Below, in pieces: positions 35,019 to 47,198 of a DNA stretch of 64,000 nt. Below the pieces are notes generated by a model that made no database searches, was not told the DNA's origin, and saw nothing but the letters and a program-made list of their open reading frames with translations. The stretch is from positions 1,599,310-1,663,309 of the forward strand of contig CM025856.1 in NCBI GenBank assembly GCA_003952965.2. Direction: 5' to 3'. The position numbers and the translations under genes were made by a program. The first letter of the stretch is position 1. Every line of letters begins with the position of its first letter. This DNA comes from Morella rubra. Its lineage: Eukaryota; Streptophyta; Magnoliopsida; Fagales; Myricaceae.

Positions 35019-38000
35019 TCACACCCCCAAGCATTTTGCCCAACAAAAACACTTGGCTACTTTTCTTGGAAGGGCATAGTCTGAGAGGAAAGATGGGTTG
35101 GTTGCAATTTCATCATCACGAGACCATATATATACCCCTCTTTCTTGCCGGCTTCCTGGGACAGTGTTGTCTAGTACAAATGCCACCAAGAGCGTCACCA
35201 CCATGTTCAAAGACATAATTGCATTTAAGGCGAAATCAAGCTGAAACATATCCAATTAAGAAAACAACAGATCAGCTCTTCGTTACTATAAGGGACGAAT
35301 GGAAACAATAAGTGACACTTTCAAATGAAATAAACAACAGATCCGCGCCCCCACCCCCCCCCCCCTCCTCTTTCCTGCCAAAGGTTATAGAGACCACTGT
35401 TTTGTCACATCACTTCAATAACCTCTTTCTGTACATCCTAACGTCCAAGTATTTCAACAATCAAGTCAGCGTCAAGTATCTCAATATCATGGTATACTAT
35501 ACCTCTTGTGAGTCCTTTGAAACTCACGAAATGATTTCTCTCAGAAAAATTTAGGACCTCAAAGATAGTTTTCATTCGAATGATCACTCCAGACAAATTC
35601 CTCTCTTTTTGCTCCAAAGAGGAAACTTCTCTCTCTTTTTTTCCTCCTGAAAGGGGAGCTGACTCAATTGGCTATACACCCTAGATTTATGCCTCTAAAA
35701 CTTCCCCCAAACCAATAGGAAAGAGTGACTTACTTGTTTACTGCCGCTGTGTACTGGTCCATTTGATGCTGCTGCATAAGGAACAAAATAACTTGGCAGT
35801 ATCAAGCTGGATTCAGGTTGATACTGTTGGAAATAGGCAGGGATGGATAAACCAAGGAACAATGAAACACCAACTATTGTGATATTTCTAAAACTTGCTG
35901 TTTGACTATACTGCAAAGTCGATAGACCCAATGCCACCATAAGGGCCCACATGAAGCACAGCACAGAAGCAGCCAATGCCTGTGGTATAGAGGCAAGAAT
36001 TGCACCTACTTTTCCTATCAAATACAAGGGATGAAATCAATGCATCTAAATTAGGACTTAAAAAGAGATTAACCAACAATGGATGATAATAAGCAAGCGA
36101 CATTTGTCAACAGAGAGGATTAGTATATTTAATGCAATTGGCATGTGAAGAACTCCTACACTTCAATCTCTGATATTTCTGGTCTCTGCTAATTAGGGGT
36201 CTAACCCACATATACCTATCATGCCAATATGTAGGCCCATGAATATGCACCCATACAAGGATTTCAGTATCAATCTTGGGGTTTTGGTTATTGATTTTTT
36301 CCATATATGTTTATGACACTTACCCATGAATGAGAAAAGGATCAAGAAAACTGCTCCAACTTCAACTGCCCTTCGACTTGCCACCTTTGTTATGTCAATT
36401 GTATGAACGTTTTCAGTCAAGGTCGTTGACCCAGCTCCCGATCCCCAAAGTCCGGCCAATATACTGCAGAAGCCCTCCATTGCAATTCCTCTGCTTACAA
36501 TTCCAGGTGTTGGAGGTTTTGAATTAACCCGGAAAGACGCAGAGTGATATGTTCCAACCTGATTTGTTTGTTGCACCATTAGCATCGGTATCACAAGACT
36601 AATTCCATCTCTATGTTTTATTTTCAGCATTTTCTCCTAAAGAAATTCAATTACTTTTACATGAGAATGGGGATTTTGTGTTGCCTTCTATTCTACTGTC
36701 TTGCATAAATCAAGTCACGAGTTTTCCCAGCAGGAAGTCATGCCAAATTAAGCACTTTCCAAAATTTCCCGAGAAGAGATGCCTTACAATTCAAAATGTA
36801 GCACTCTTGAATGGGTATTTTGTGTTGCCTTCTATTATACTGTCTTGCATAAATCAAATCACGAGTTTTCCCAACAGGAAGTCATGCCAAATTAAGCACT
36901 TTCCAAAATTTCCCGAGAAGAGATGCCTTAAAATTCAAAATGTAGCACTCTTGTCATACAGTGAGAAAGTACCCTTCTGTATGATGGCTGGGATTGACTG
37001 CATGCGGAGAGTCATAGAGGTAACTCTCATTTCACCATCAACTCCCCCAAAATAACATAAATGAGACATTTTCTTATTTTTCATGCATTTGGAAATACAA
37101 GCTACTAACCGAGTCCACTGACGCCACCAGCGACACTATGATCATGATCATGGAAGTCTTTAAATGGAAGATGGGGATACCCCACTGTAAAGGGTACGGA
37201 ATTCTGACCCATGCTGCAGCTTTCCATGCATTAGAGACATCAGTTCGGCAATGCTTCATGGTGTATGCATGCTTTCTACATGCTTCTACTAAGATGTTTG
37301 AACTGGGTATGTCAGGGCTACACCCTTTGTAATTATAAGCTCCACCAGCTGTCAAAAAGAACGCATATGTCCATATAATCATAATGCTCAGCGGAACCTG
37401 CGATGTTTGAGATATTAAAGTAAGATAATTAAGTAACAAAAGTAAGATAATAAGATAATTAAGTAATGAATGTAACCTGTTGACTAAAACAACAAAAGGA
37501 AATATATAAGGCATGGGAAGGTTTCTCTTAAAATTGTTGTTTGATGTGGACCAACCAATCTTTAGCTAGAATACACGAAAGGAAAGACCATGCCCATGGT
37601 ATGATGGTAGCTTCAAAGTGGCTTGGCAAAGATAAAAAAGAAGAAAGGAAAAAGAAAAAAAGAGCCGACTGGCGAGAGTTGGACTGACATTCACTCCCTA
37701 CTTACACTGTACCTCCCAGAGTTTAGTTCAATGCTCGCAATTATGATCCATAAGAAGTTCATAGACTTGACATTTGCACTCCCTACTTACTTTTAGCAAG
37801 TGTTTAACAAACCTATAAAAGAGGCCTTCAGATATAAGTTGATTGCAAGAAGTACGAGGTATTGTCTCAGTTGGACCGAAGCATCAAACTGAAGGCCATG
37901 AAGATGAATGGAAGGCTGATGATGAGAAAGAATGGACTTTTTACATACTATAAATTGATGAATCATGATTTGGCCCATCTGGGGATATGCCCAAAACAAG

Positions 38001-41000
38001 AACTCATGCTAATTCAATACATCATGGATTTTGATAGGCTTCGCAAGGGTGGAGCAAGATCCATGGCCGACATACATTAATAGTTAAGTTAAAAAATCTT
38101 GATTGATGAAATGAGGCATCATAGAACTGAAAATGAGGATTAGATTACTCAAGCCAGAAACCAAGAGTATGCAGAATACTAAGCTACGAGATATAATCTC
38201 AAAGCATATATAAAATGGGCACGTTGTAAAACATGTCAACAAACTCGGTAGATGAATATAAAGACCACTTGCAACATGCCATGGTCAGAAGCGTACCGCA
38301 TAAATTCGAAATACACGATGCCCAAGGATAGATATTCCTCGAAGGTACTAAAAAGACAACATTACAACAGTAAGTAGTTTGAACAATCTTAGCAAATGCA
38401 TTTAAAAAACTAAGAAAAAAAAATAAAGACTTCTATAACATAGTCAATAGCTTGAACAAATTCAACAAGCATGAAGGATACAACTACATAAGGTACGGGC
38501 TACTTAGAACCAAAAAATCTAAATCAAGATAAATTAATCTGCTAAAAAATCACTTACCAGCGTAAATACAAGAAGCAAGACTATCTGTGGAATGCTGATC
38601 TCCACACAGCTACCAGCTTGAGGAAACCCATAGCTGAAAAAAGCTAAACCTACTGCAGCAACAGTTGGTGCGACCACAACTGGGTTAATCAACCTGCAAC
38701 ATATCACATATATCATATTGGCAAACTCCAAAATGCAGGGATAGTTGACCTGGTAGGCCCCGTCAGTAAATATTTTATCCTCAAATATAAAATTGAAAAT
38801 TTCGTGATGCAACCAAAAAGAGAACAAAAGAGAAAGATAATATAAGAATGATTTGATATGTTTGCTCTACCTCAGTTTGCTATCTACAATAGTCACAGGG
38901 CATCATATGACCTATTTAAGAACTGAGTCCATGTGAAAAGGAAGCTAAACGATCTAAACTACATCCTAACAACTAGTAACAAGTGCTCTTGTTCATTGCC
39001 ACAATTGGAGCCAAAGAAAATAAACTTTAAAAGAACAGACATCCAGTAAATAGCATAAGTCCAAACTTACAAGTGGCAGAACTATTGACAGAAAGTAAAT
39101 TAGATGTTCCATGATATTTTTTTTTCCTTCTAAAACATTAAAGAAGCATCACAATGGGACAAGCACAAGATATAACAAGAAGCTCTTTGATTTACCTTAA
39201 AAGAAGAGACATCAAACCACTGAATCCCAAAATGCTTTGGAATATTGAGCCTACAATTATTGCCCCTTGTAGTTCCCTCATTATGTGCCTGAATTTCTGC
39301 AGTTAGATAGTAAAGGATAAGTGGACCTCAAAAGAGGAATCCGAGTGACATCCATCTAACTGAATCTTTTTACAAGCAAAAGAATGAGCTCACCGCTATA
39401 AGAAAATCATCATTGAATATACAGTATTTACAACAGGAAAATCATCAAAGAGATGCTAGTCATTTTCATACGATCATTAAGGTGATCCTCATCAAGATCA
39501 CCTAGGAAGTTGTTGTCCAAAAATTTGAAACAAGATGTCATAACTGCAGGACTTTTATCTGCAATTTAAGGTGGCCAAGGTATTCATGGCCAAGCTATAA
39601 AAGCTAACAGCTGATCCAAACAAAACACTTAGTGATTTTTATGAACTCACATGTTCAGTAAGATTTCGATACTCCCGAGCATTCATTATAACTAGTGCTG
39701 GTGCCAGATATACAAATGAGCTCCCTTGAACTAAAGGAAGTCGGGTGCCAAAGTAGGAGTGCAATATTGTCGTAGCACCAGAAAGCAGCAGCGTTGTTGA
39801 AATCACAGTAGCAGTATCCTTCTGTCATTATTTATGTAGAAATAAATTGAGAAATTAGCGCCACCAACTTATTAAATTGGAGAAGACATTCAAGGGACTT
39901 CAAGATGCTTACATCCGTTCCACCCATGGCTGGTACGATTATCAAGGGGATGAATATTAGAGAACCAGCCAAAGATAGATAGTGCTGCAGGCCGTAATAT
40001 ATCAAGGGTACTGCAGTTAGACAAGAAGATTTAGGACAGAGAATGGGTATTATGAAGTCACCCCAACGGGATTTCAAGAACCCAAATTAGAATCTTCCTA
40101 AGACGTCAAATGCAGAATAACAGTTTTCTGGCAACATAAAAAAGGAAGAGATGGTACATTTATCTGTCTAAAAGAATACTCGCTATTGTTTCAATTCTAA
40201 ATAAGCGTTTTCTCTAAATAAAAGCCGTAGCTAAAATTTTCGTAAAATTGCTAACGATATCGTGCTCTTCCACCTTCAGTGAATACTCAATGCACTCCAG
40301 AACTCCATCCCATGTTATTTATACCACCATTTCAACCGAAACAGCAAGTGCAGTTCCCCATACCAAAACACATCGACAAGTTGGTGAAAATACTAACCAA
40401 AACCAGGATTCTCTCTGAGCCCACATTTCATTCCCGGCGGCCTGCGCCACTCTCCATGAGCAGGTTCTTCACCATCAGGAACTTCGGTTTTTGCATCTCT
40501 TTCAGTTACTTCGTGCTCTTTCTTTGGCCCGGCGGCTGGAGCAATTGCTGGGACTTCATTTCCATTCATGGTCCCGTTCACAATTCCACTCGCGCTTCCA
40601 TTCAGACCAACTTTCCTCTCATCGCCTCTAGCCTCATCCCTAGGTCGCCTCCTCTCAGTCTCACCCCTCACTACTCCATCCCTCTCATTCTTCAGCACCG
40701 GTTCGATTTCAATCCCCCGGTGCGGCCTGGTCCGGCCCAGAACCGGGTCGGTCTCTTTCGGCGGAGACCCGCCTTTTCTAGACTCGAGACCCTTCTCCAA
40801 ATCAAACAAGGTTCTATCGTTTTTCTCACTGGCACTAGCCTCACTCGTCCCAGAGTAATCAGAGACAAAGCCTGTCCTCTTGGCCCAAGATCTCAATTCT
40901 TTCGGGTTGTGATCGATTTTTGGCAAAAATGGCTCGATCTTCGGAAGCATAGAGCCAAGGCTTGTGGCGCCCCCACCCTTCACTCTCGCGGCATTGTCTC

Positions 41001-41028
41001 GCGATTTTGAGCTTGACCCAGTTTCCAT
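35019..41028 (-). CDS. NAT11: Nucleobase-ascorbate transporter, NAT11/NAT12 type
   Basis: Coding exons on the complement: 40398-41028, 39913-40010, 39651-39821, 39196-39296, 38558-38693, 38297-38347, 37110-37397, 36324-36558, 35734-36014, 35019-35240. The sum is 2214 nt, giving 737 aa, with all introns GT-AG. The first ~210 residues are a soluble, charged extension that includes SLGSMLPKIEPFLPK and ELRSWAKRTGF, a hallmark of the NAT11/NAT12 branch. The membrane part follows, with the QH motif in GLQHYLS (Q219, H220), QGSS (275-278) and the NAT signature ENVHTIDITK (541-550), in which the usual Gly is His. It ends DNTVPGSRQERGVYIW plus a short tail. The NCS2/NAT family moves purines, uracil or ascorbate across membranes with H+ or Na+; the substrate of this branch is not known to me. 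The last exon is also found, alone, at 22785-23006. Confidence 0.95.
36666..36953. repeat. 144-bp tandem duplication in a NAT intron
   Basis: Two direct units, 36666-36809 and 36810-36953, differ at only a few bases. They lie in the intron between the exons at 36324-36558 and 37110-37397 and do not touch splice sites. No coding meaning is seen. Confidence 0.9.
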
Positions 41029-42450
41029 TGGAGCTTCTACCCAAATGGGGTACTAGCTTTCAAGGCAAATTGACCAGAGTAGAAAAGAAGTAGACCCACT
41101 TCGTCCCTTACAACAAAACAAAGCCGAAACACAACGATAAATGAAAATACAACAAACAAAAGAATAGAGTGAGAGAAACCGAAAGAGAGACAGAGTAGAA
41201 GCGAAGGAAAGCAAAGAGGTGGGGATTGGATAGTAAGAGTGGAGCATCAATACAATAATTTGATTTGGCAAAATAAGACTGAGAACTGCCCTGGTGCGCG
41301 GGTGAGTGAGTGAGTGACAGTGAGCGCTTTTTGAGGTGTCCTTTTTTACACAGCGTTTGTTAGTTAATTTTTTTCCTCCATCCAATTACAATTCAAAATT
41401 TTACTTTTATCACTCTCCCTGCCAAACTTCAATACTATCTCGTTTTTAACACCAACCACCTCTTCTCATCTTTTTCATCGCATTACCGCTGGCTAGTTGC
41501 TATCAGTTGGAGCTTTCAGATGTTGTCAAATTGCTATAAATGACCCTGTTCTTGGCCGTTGCGATTTAAAAAAACCAATGAAAGAAATATAAAGAAGAGG
41601 TAGATGAATCTTCAAGCAGAAGATACCGACATCTTTCTTTTATCTCTTTCATTTTTATATTTCTAGATATTTTGGCCTTTCCTTTTTTTCATTGTACTTG
41701 TCCCGATCGTTTAGGCCGAAAAATAGAAAGTTTTCTTAATTTGTAAGCTTTCAACAGAGGTCGCAGATGAGATGAGTGAGATAATGGAAAAAAGTAATAA
41801 AGGGGCCCGATGAGATCAGACTCAGGTTCATCCTGTCGTGTTCGTATTTGGACTGTTTAGCTTAAAAATCACTGCATCACTGCATCACTGCATCGTTGCT
41901 TCGTTGTCGTTATCTAATAGAGAACAGCGGTATTGGTTTCGGGCTCCATGCAAATTATGCAGTTGTGGACTAATGAGAAAGAGATCAGCATTATAAGGTC
42001 GGTAGTCTTTTGCATGTTCATTTAACAATACGTAAAAGGTGAGATTTGGGTCCCAGAGTCCCCACTGGTTAGGTGTGAATTAATTATGACAGTCGTCGGT
42101 CTACCGGAAATTTGTTTTTTAATACCTGTAGTCTGTAGAGAGAAATCCGCTCAACTTGGAACGTTAAGAAAATCCAAAAGCGCCCGCGGTTTACTTGCAG
42201 TTGATTTGGGGAATGGTGGGAAGTTCATAGATCGTACTACTTATACACACATACAGAAAAAAGATAGATATATAGAGTATAAATACAAAATGTCAAGGAT
42301 TATTTAGAAAATAAAATAAAATGTGAAGGATTTAATATCAGTTTTGAGAGAGAATAAGTTTAAGAAGCTTTAGAAATTTTTTCCATTGGACATTTCTAAT
42401 TTATGATTTTCATTCTTTACATCTACCAAAAAAAACTTCAATGTTTTAAC
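41029..42450. other. NAT leader/promoter and intergenic DNA
   Basis: This holds the 5' side of the NAT gene. A CT-rich leader on the minus strand lies at about 41155-41215. A short tandem repeat of ATCACTGC units lies at about 41868-41895. No gene is supported. Confidence 0.45.
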
Positions 42451-42667
42451 GGCCTGTGTTTGGATGACTAAAAAAATTTTGTATTGGGGTAAAGCAGATT
42501 TTATTTCAAGTTCGTACAAAATTTAAAAGAGAAATAATCTGATAGAATTTTTTTTAATAAAAAAATATTGCAGTTCACTCAAGTTTGAGAAAATGCTTTA
42601 GAGATTGTGAAAAGGTGGTTATAAAAAAAAGTTCAAAAACTTTTTAACCTTGCCAAACACAGCTGCC
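42451..42667. mobile_element. Small MITE with imperfect terminal inverted repeats
   Basis: The left end GGCCTGTGTTTGGATGA and the right end TGCCAAACACAGCTGCC are imperfect inverted repeats around an AT-rich non-coding core of about 217 bp. A target duplication could not be fixed, so the superfamily (hAT or PIF/Harbinger) is open. Confidence 0.55.
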
Positions 42668-45600
42668 AAAAAAATTCATTTTTTTAATAGCAATTTTCCT
42701 TTAATTTTGAGTTGAGATGATAAAATTGGAATATTGCAACTAAGAAGAAACAGAATTTTATAAACGTTTGATTATGTAATTACCTCGCAAAATTGCCATA
42801 ATCCGTTTGTTCAATTTTTGAGATTAGCATGACTTGGTTGAGAAAGGGGTGATGTTTCTAATCCATCAGAATGTGTTGTTTCTTTTTTGAGAAAAAAAAT
42901 TATACTCGAGTACACGTTGTGACCGTATTGTAAATCTGGTATGAAATTCAACGGATGACGGGTAGTCTAGTCCCCACTCTTTCTTCTCTCTTTAAGTAAC
43001 TAAACAATCACTACCGGTTAATTGAAAACAATGTATGTCCTGAGTATACCAAACTACAAAATAATTCTTGATAAATTGATGTTAATCTTTGAACAGATTC
43101 CGTAGCAATTAAAACAAGATCTCTTCCCTTTTTTTCTTGGCTAATTGGGAGAAAGGAAAAAGATCCCACATCACAAAGGGAGAATGATCCGAGAGGAATA
43201 AAGCTCCACCACTATTTTTTTTTTTGGGAGATGATTTGTATGTGTGGATCCCTTTTCCCTTCACCAATTAGCGAAGAAGAAAAAAATGACCTCATGCCAC
43301 CACCATTGGCACACGCTTGAAACCCTTTACCTATCTACCTTTCGATGCATGCACTCAACCTTGCTGTTTACCATTCATGATGTAGACAAACCAATTCTTT
43401 ACTGCGGCACTGCTTTGGCTGCTTGTGCGACGGTTCAGGTTCTTCCACGTTAGCAACTTCACATATTAGCAACCAAGGTCTGAACAGCTATCTTTGACAA
43501 ATACTCCGCTCTTGGGGATCATGAATGTTGAGAACAAGGGAAAGCCTTAAGACAGATGTTAGCGATAAAACTAAGCTTACAGGCTTCATTATCATCCATA
43601 TTGCCATGACGTATTGTGCTTTTTTGTTCTGGTCCTTTATCCTTCTATGAGTCGGCCTCCCAATCTTGCTGCAGTTTTCCTGACAACTTGCATCTAGTTA
43701 TGATTAGTAGTTCTCACTATCCGTAGTATTTAAGACCAATGAGAAAGTTCATGGAAATAACCTAACTTTCTTTAAGAATAGATCCCAAACCTCTCATGCA
43801 GTTATGTCAATTAGGATGCATCTCCCATATTCTAGTTTTGATGTTCTAATGTTCTTCTAAAACTGCAGTCTAGTCCACATAAATCAAAATCATCAGCAAT
43901 TGGCCTATGCTATACGAGCTCTTTCTCTACATGCGCCACCACCTTATACATCAATAACAACATCTAATGAGCCTAGATTCCAATCCCTGATTATTCTAAC
44001 CCTGTCTCCTTTTCTAACAAATGACCAAGTTCAGATTCAGTAAAGACTATAATTAGAATCGTCAATAGATTCATTCTAATTGCACCAACATCAGTGATCA
44101 CATATTCTTTCAGAAGTGACAAAGTTGGAAAACTCTCTATTCTCCCAACACATACAAATAAAATATTCTTTTTTTTTTTCTTCTTTCTAAATTACAAATA
44201 AAAGATTCACAAAGTAATCCATGAGTGTCTGCGTTCGATCCATGTGAAACTCGGAATAAGTCCACAAATAACGAGGGCATTGATCAATGGATATATATTC
44301 ATTCAACAAGGTCCGTTCAGATTGGACCTGGATCAATGGTCTAACCTCTGCTCCAATGTCTACCGCTGCTGACTACCGTGCCTCGTTTCAGAACAGCTAT
44401 ACCCAAGCAGGAATAAACCTGATAAATTGCAAAATTTGCATTCTGCCAACACTATTAACCACGAATCCTCTTAGACGCTATGGAATCTCCACCAAATCTA
44501 GATACCGTTACTGCATACTCAGTCCCATGGCCCAACATAATTCAGTGTATTACTTTCAACCACACCCAAAATGAAAAGCTTCCACAGATGAGGTTTTCCA
44601 CAAACATAAATTAGATGTTTACAATGTGTCTCACACTGAAACACTGGTTCCTGTAGCACAATCTGTGAAGATGTATCAGCATGATCCAGCTCAACATATT
44701 TAGTTATGAAGTTTGTTATTCTGTTATGTAATATTACACTAGAGTTTGTTGTATATAATGTTGATCGAACTCTTGCACAGATTCATAAGAGTACAGATTC
44801 ATTCTTTCCAATATATCAAATATACACAGATATTCACCACTCTCTCTCTCTCTCTCTCTCTCTGCTTCTTCATCTGCACTTATACACTCTGTTTTCCTTC
44901 TTCTATATAACTCTACACAATCCAATTTCTTCCCAGTACCATAATAAGGTAAAGACTTCAAGACCTCATTTACCTCCTGCACAATTCCTACATTAAACCG
45001 CACCTAATGAGCCAGTATCTGACAACTTGAAGAAGTTTGAGGTATCAGCGTTACTAAATATCCTCTTCTAGACCTGAGACCTCCCCAGGCATAACTCCCT
45101 TTTACTGGTGTTCCATGTTATATGAGGAGATGCTCTGTCCCTCTGTCACCTTCAGAAATACCTCCCAACTTCTTTATACCAACCAGGGAAGATAACCAAC
45201 ATAGACCATTGAGCCAGTGGCACAAATTCCCTGATTTGAAATTTAATACATTAAGTTCACATTTTCCTATACTATGTTACCAGTTCCAAAAAAAAAGATA
45301 TCAGCTACAACAAAACCGCCATCATGAAGATGGACGTATTTCATACACTTTGACACTACCTAAAGTCCAAGTACGCAACCAATCTTATCTTCAACAGACG
45401 TAATTGAATGGTGGCCACGAACGGACTACAACCCAATCTTCTTCTCTCAACTAACTTTCATAACACAAAGCACACACTAGGACCCCAAGTTAAGTTAGCA
45501 CAAATACTATTACGTAGCTTAAAATCCTTAAAGTTCAGTAGATCCTATCACATGGATTGAAAATTCAGGCCCAACCAATAATTCCCATAAAAGGATATCA

Positions 45601-45853
45601 AATTTGGCCAAACTTCCTAGGCATCCCAAGCTTAATTCACCACCAAGCTTAACCAGAATCAGAAGTCAAACATGGAAAATCAAATTTCTAGATCTGCATA
45701 GCATTGGAAGTAACTTTCATATATACCTATCAAGTATATACAGAAAACAGCAAAAACAACGTAAAAGAAATCCAAAAAGAAAAAAAAAGAAAGAGAAAGG
45801 AAAAACAAATGAGCGATTCTTGCAAATCACTGAGGATGTGGATTAAGTTTTAT
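42668..45853. other. Intergenic DNA, possible 3' part of a minus-strand transcript
   Basis: No protein is supported; open frames are under 100 aa. There is a CT microsatellite at about 44842-44864. The stretch from about 43450 to 45850 is less AT-rich than true intergenic DNA here and could be untranslated or intronic sequence of the short gene at 45854-46159. That is inference only. Confidence 0.35.
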
Positions 45854-46159
45854 TTACGAGCTAGAGGAGTAAAAAGGCGGGCCACGTTTTCTTGCTGCTC
45901 GAGGAACCGTCGATTGAGGTAGGTCTCTAGGATCGATGACAGAGACGAAACGCTTCATCTCCTCGAGACGGTGGCTCAGCTCGGCGAGCCCTAGCGCGGG
46001 CGAGCCGAGCCTCATCGGCTAGCTCGGCCCCTCAGATTCTCCAGCCACCAGAATCGGCTTCAGATTCTCCACCACCAGAACGTTCTCGGTAGCTGGGGCA
46101 GTGTCTCGCGACGGGGTTAGGCTGTCCTTGGACAAGGATCGTTGCTGACCGTAACACAT
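45854..46159 (-). CDS. Short GC-rich reading frame split by one in-frame TAG, unknown function
   Basis: On the complement an ATG at 46159 opens 46 codons beginning MCYGQQRSLSKDSLTPSRDT and ending ILVAGESEGPS, then TAG at 46019-46021. In the same frame two codons later an ATG at 46015 opens 53 codons beginning MRLGSPALGLAELSHRLEEM and ending PPFYSSSS, then TAA at 45854-45856. GC content is well above the flanks and codon use looks coding on both sides of the TAG. The second half looks like a short amphipathic helix plus an SVIDPRDLP motif. I do not recognise the family. It could be one ~100-aa gene with a nonsense change, two overlapping-transcript ORFs, or a chance frame. A GTTTCAG just before the first ATG could be a splice acceptor. 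Confidence 0.4.
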
Positions 46160-46446
46160 CCTGAAACGACGCCGAAATGATGTTGATAGAGGAAAGAATA
46201 CAGGTATACGTTGCAGAGAGAGAGGGAGAGAGCATAGGGGTTCTTGGCTTGGCAGGGGTTACTAGCGAACACAAATAATTGGCGATGATCATGATTAATC
46301 TGAACCGGAGTTTTATTATGGTTTAACCGGCCTTTCTGCCTTTCTCTGGCTCACGCTCCTCCCTTTCGGTGGTAGCCCTTTGAAGCTGATAAAACGGCAG
46401 CCGTTTAGTTTGGATGGCCAAAACTTTTTTGTGAAATTTTTTTTTA
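46160..46446. other. Upstream region of the short minus-strand frame
   Basis: Contains a CT-rich stretch on the minus strand (about 46213-46237), as in plant leaders. An 86-aa frame at 46032-46292 overlaps the short gene in another frame and was not called. Confidence 0.35.
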
Positions 46447-46812
46447 GGGGAAAATACACTTTTCACCCACAAACTACCGGAGTAGTGACACATTGTACCC
46501 CAAACTACCATCTTTAAGACATTGCACCCTCAAACTACCAATGTTATATATTTTGCACCCTAAACTACCCACTTTGACACATTACACCCTCCAACTACTA
46601 ATATTAAACACTTTGCACCCTCCATTTGACAATAATACCCTTGAAAAATTAATGAATTGACAACAATATCTAAGGGCATTATCGTCATTTTAGTTTGAAA
46701 ATTTGATAAAGGGTGCAAAGTGTTAAAAATTGGTAGTTAAAGGGTGCAATGTGTCAAAATTGGTAGTTTAGGGTGCAAAGTGTAAAATATATGTTAAAAA
46801 TGTATTTTTTCG
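46447..46812. mobile_element. Foldback element with repeated subterminal motif
   Basis: The left half carries at least four direct copies of a ~40-bp unit built on TTGCACCCTCAAACTACCA (46463-46640). The right half carries three copies of the same motif in inverse orientation (TTGGTAGTTTAGGGTGCAAA type, about 46708-46785). The ends GGGGAAAATACACTTTT and AAAATGTATTTTTTCG are loosely inverted. There is no coding capacity. This is a non-autonomous foldback or Mutator-like element by structure; a target duplication was not clear. Confidence 0.7.
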
Positions 46813-47198
46813 TGGTGATTTTATTAAAATAATGTAGATTTTATTGTACTTTGTAAAATGTCTGTTATACCTTTAAGGAGGAAAGTCCTATGCTAAATTT
46901 TCTCTTTGCTGATAATTTTTTAAGCTAACCAAAACAAAGAGAAAAGTCCAAAGTTTCGAACTTTGTAATCGACGGAGAAAAAAAAACCCACTTCTATGCG
47001 AGGATTTCTTAACATATCTATAATAAACGGCACCAGTTTTCGAACTTTTGTTCGCATCTGGAAATCTCTGGTAGCCGACACGGTCGTCAAGCATTCTATC
47101 TAAACGACAGCTTTATATTGAGGCCGGGAGTCTCCGATTTAAAACCCTGGAACATTCAAAGCCAGCAGTGTCTGTTTGCACTCGCGCGCCGGCTGAGA
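46813..47198. other. Promoter and leader region of the ECD gene
   Basis: Short stretch between the foldback element and the ECD start. The reading frame of the first ECD exon is open upstream to an ATG at 47118, but the later ATG at 47199 is preferred because conserved sequence begins after it. A TTTATATTGA at about 47112-47121 could be a TATA-like element but lies too close to the start to be sure. Confidence 0.4.

Larger units (their letters stand above)
23604..35311. repeat. Large duplicated segment, copy 2 (~11.71 kb)
   Basis: Direct repeat of 11014-23077, shorter mainly because it lacks the 354-bp hAT-type element and one copy of its 8-bp target. It starts right after the N run and continues without a break into unique sequence (the NAT gene) at 35312. 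It carries the intact forms of the PUB50-type gene and of the NAT last exon. Confidence 0.95.

Noticed and set aside
40279-41010. 243-aa plus-strand frame
   Set aside because: It is antisense to NAT exon 1, whose minus-strand frame continues through nine more spliced exons with family motifs.
41866-41897. Short ATCACTGC repeats
   Set aside because: Too short and local to be more than replication slippage.
46032-46292. 86-aa minus-strand frame
   Set aside because: It overlaps the 45854-46159 frame in another phase, and its C-terminal half is low-complexity.
46463-46640. Regularly spaced short repeats resembling a CRISPR array
   Set aside because: This is a eukaryotic nuclear locus, the repeats are imperfect, the spacers are not unique, and the inverted partner copies show a foldback transposable element.
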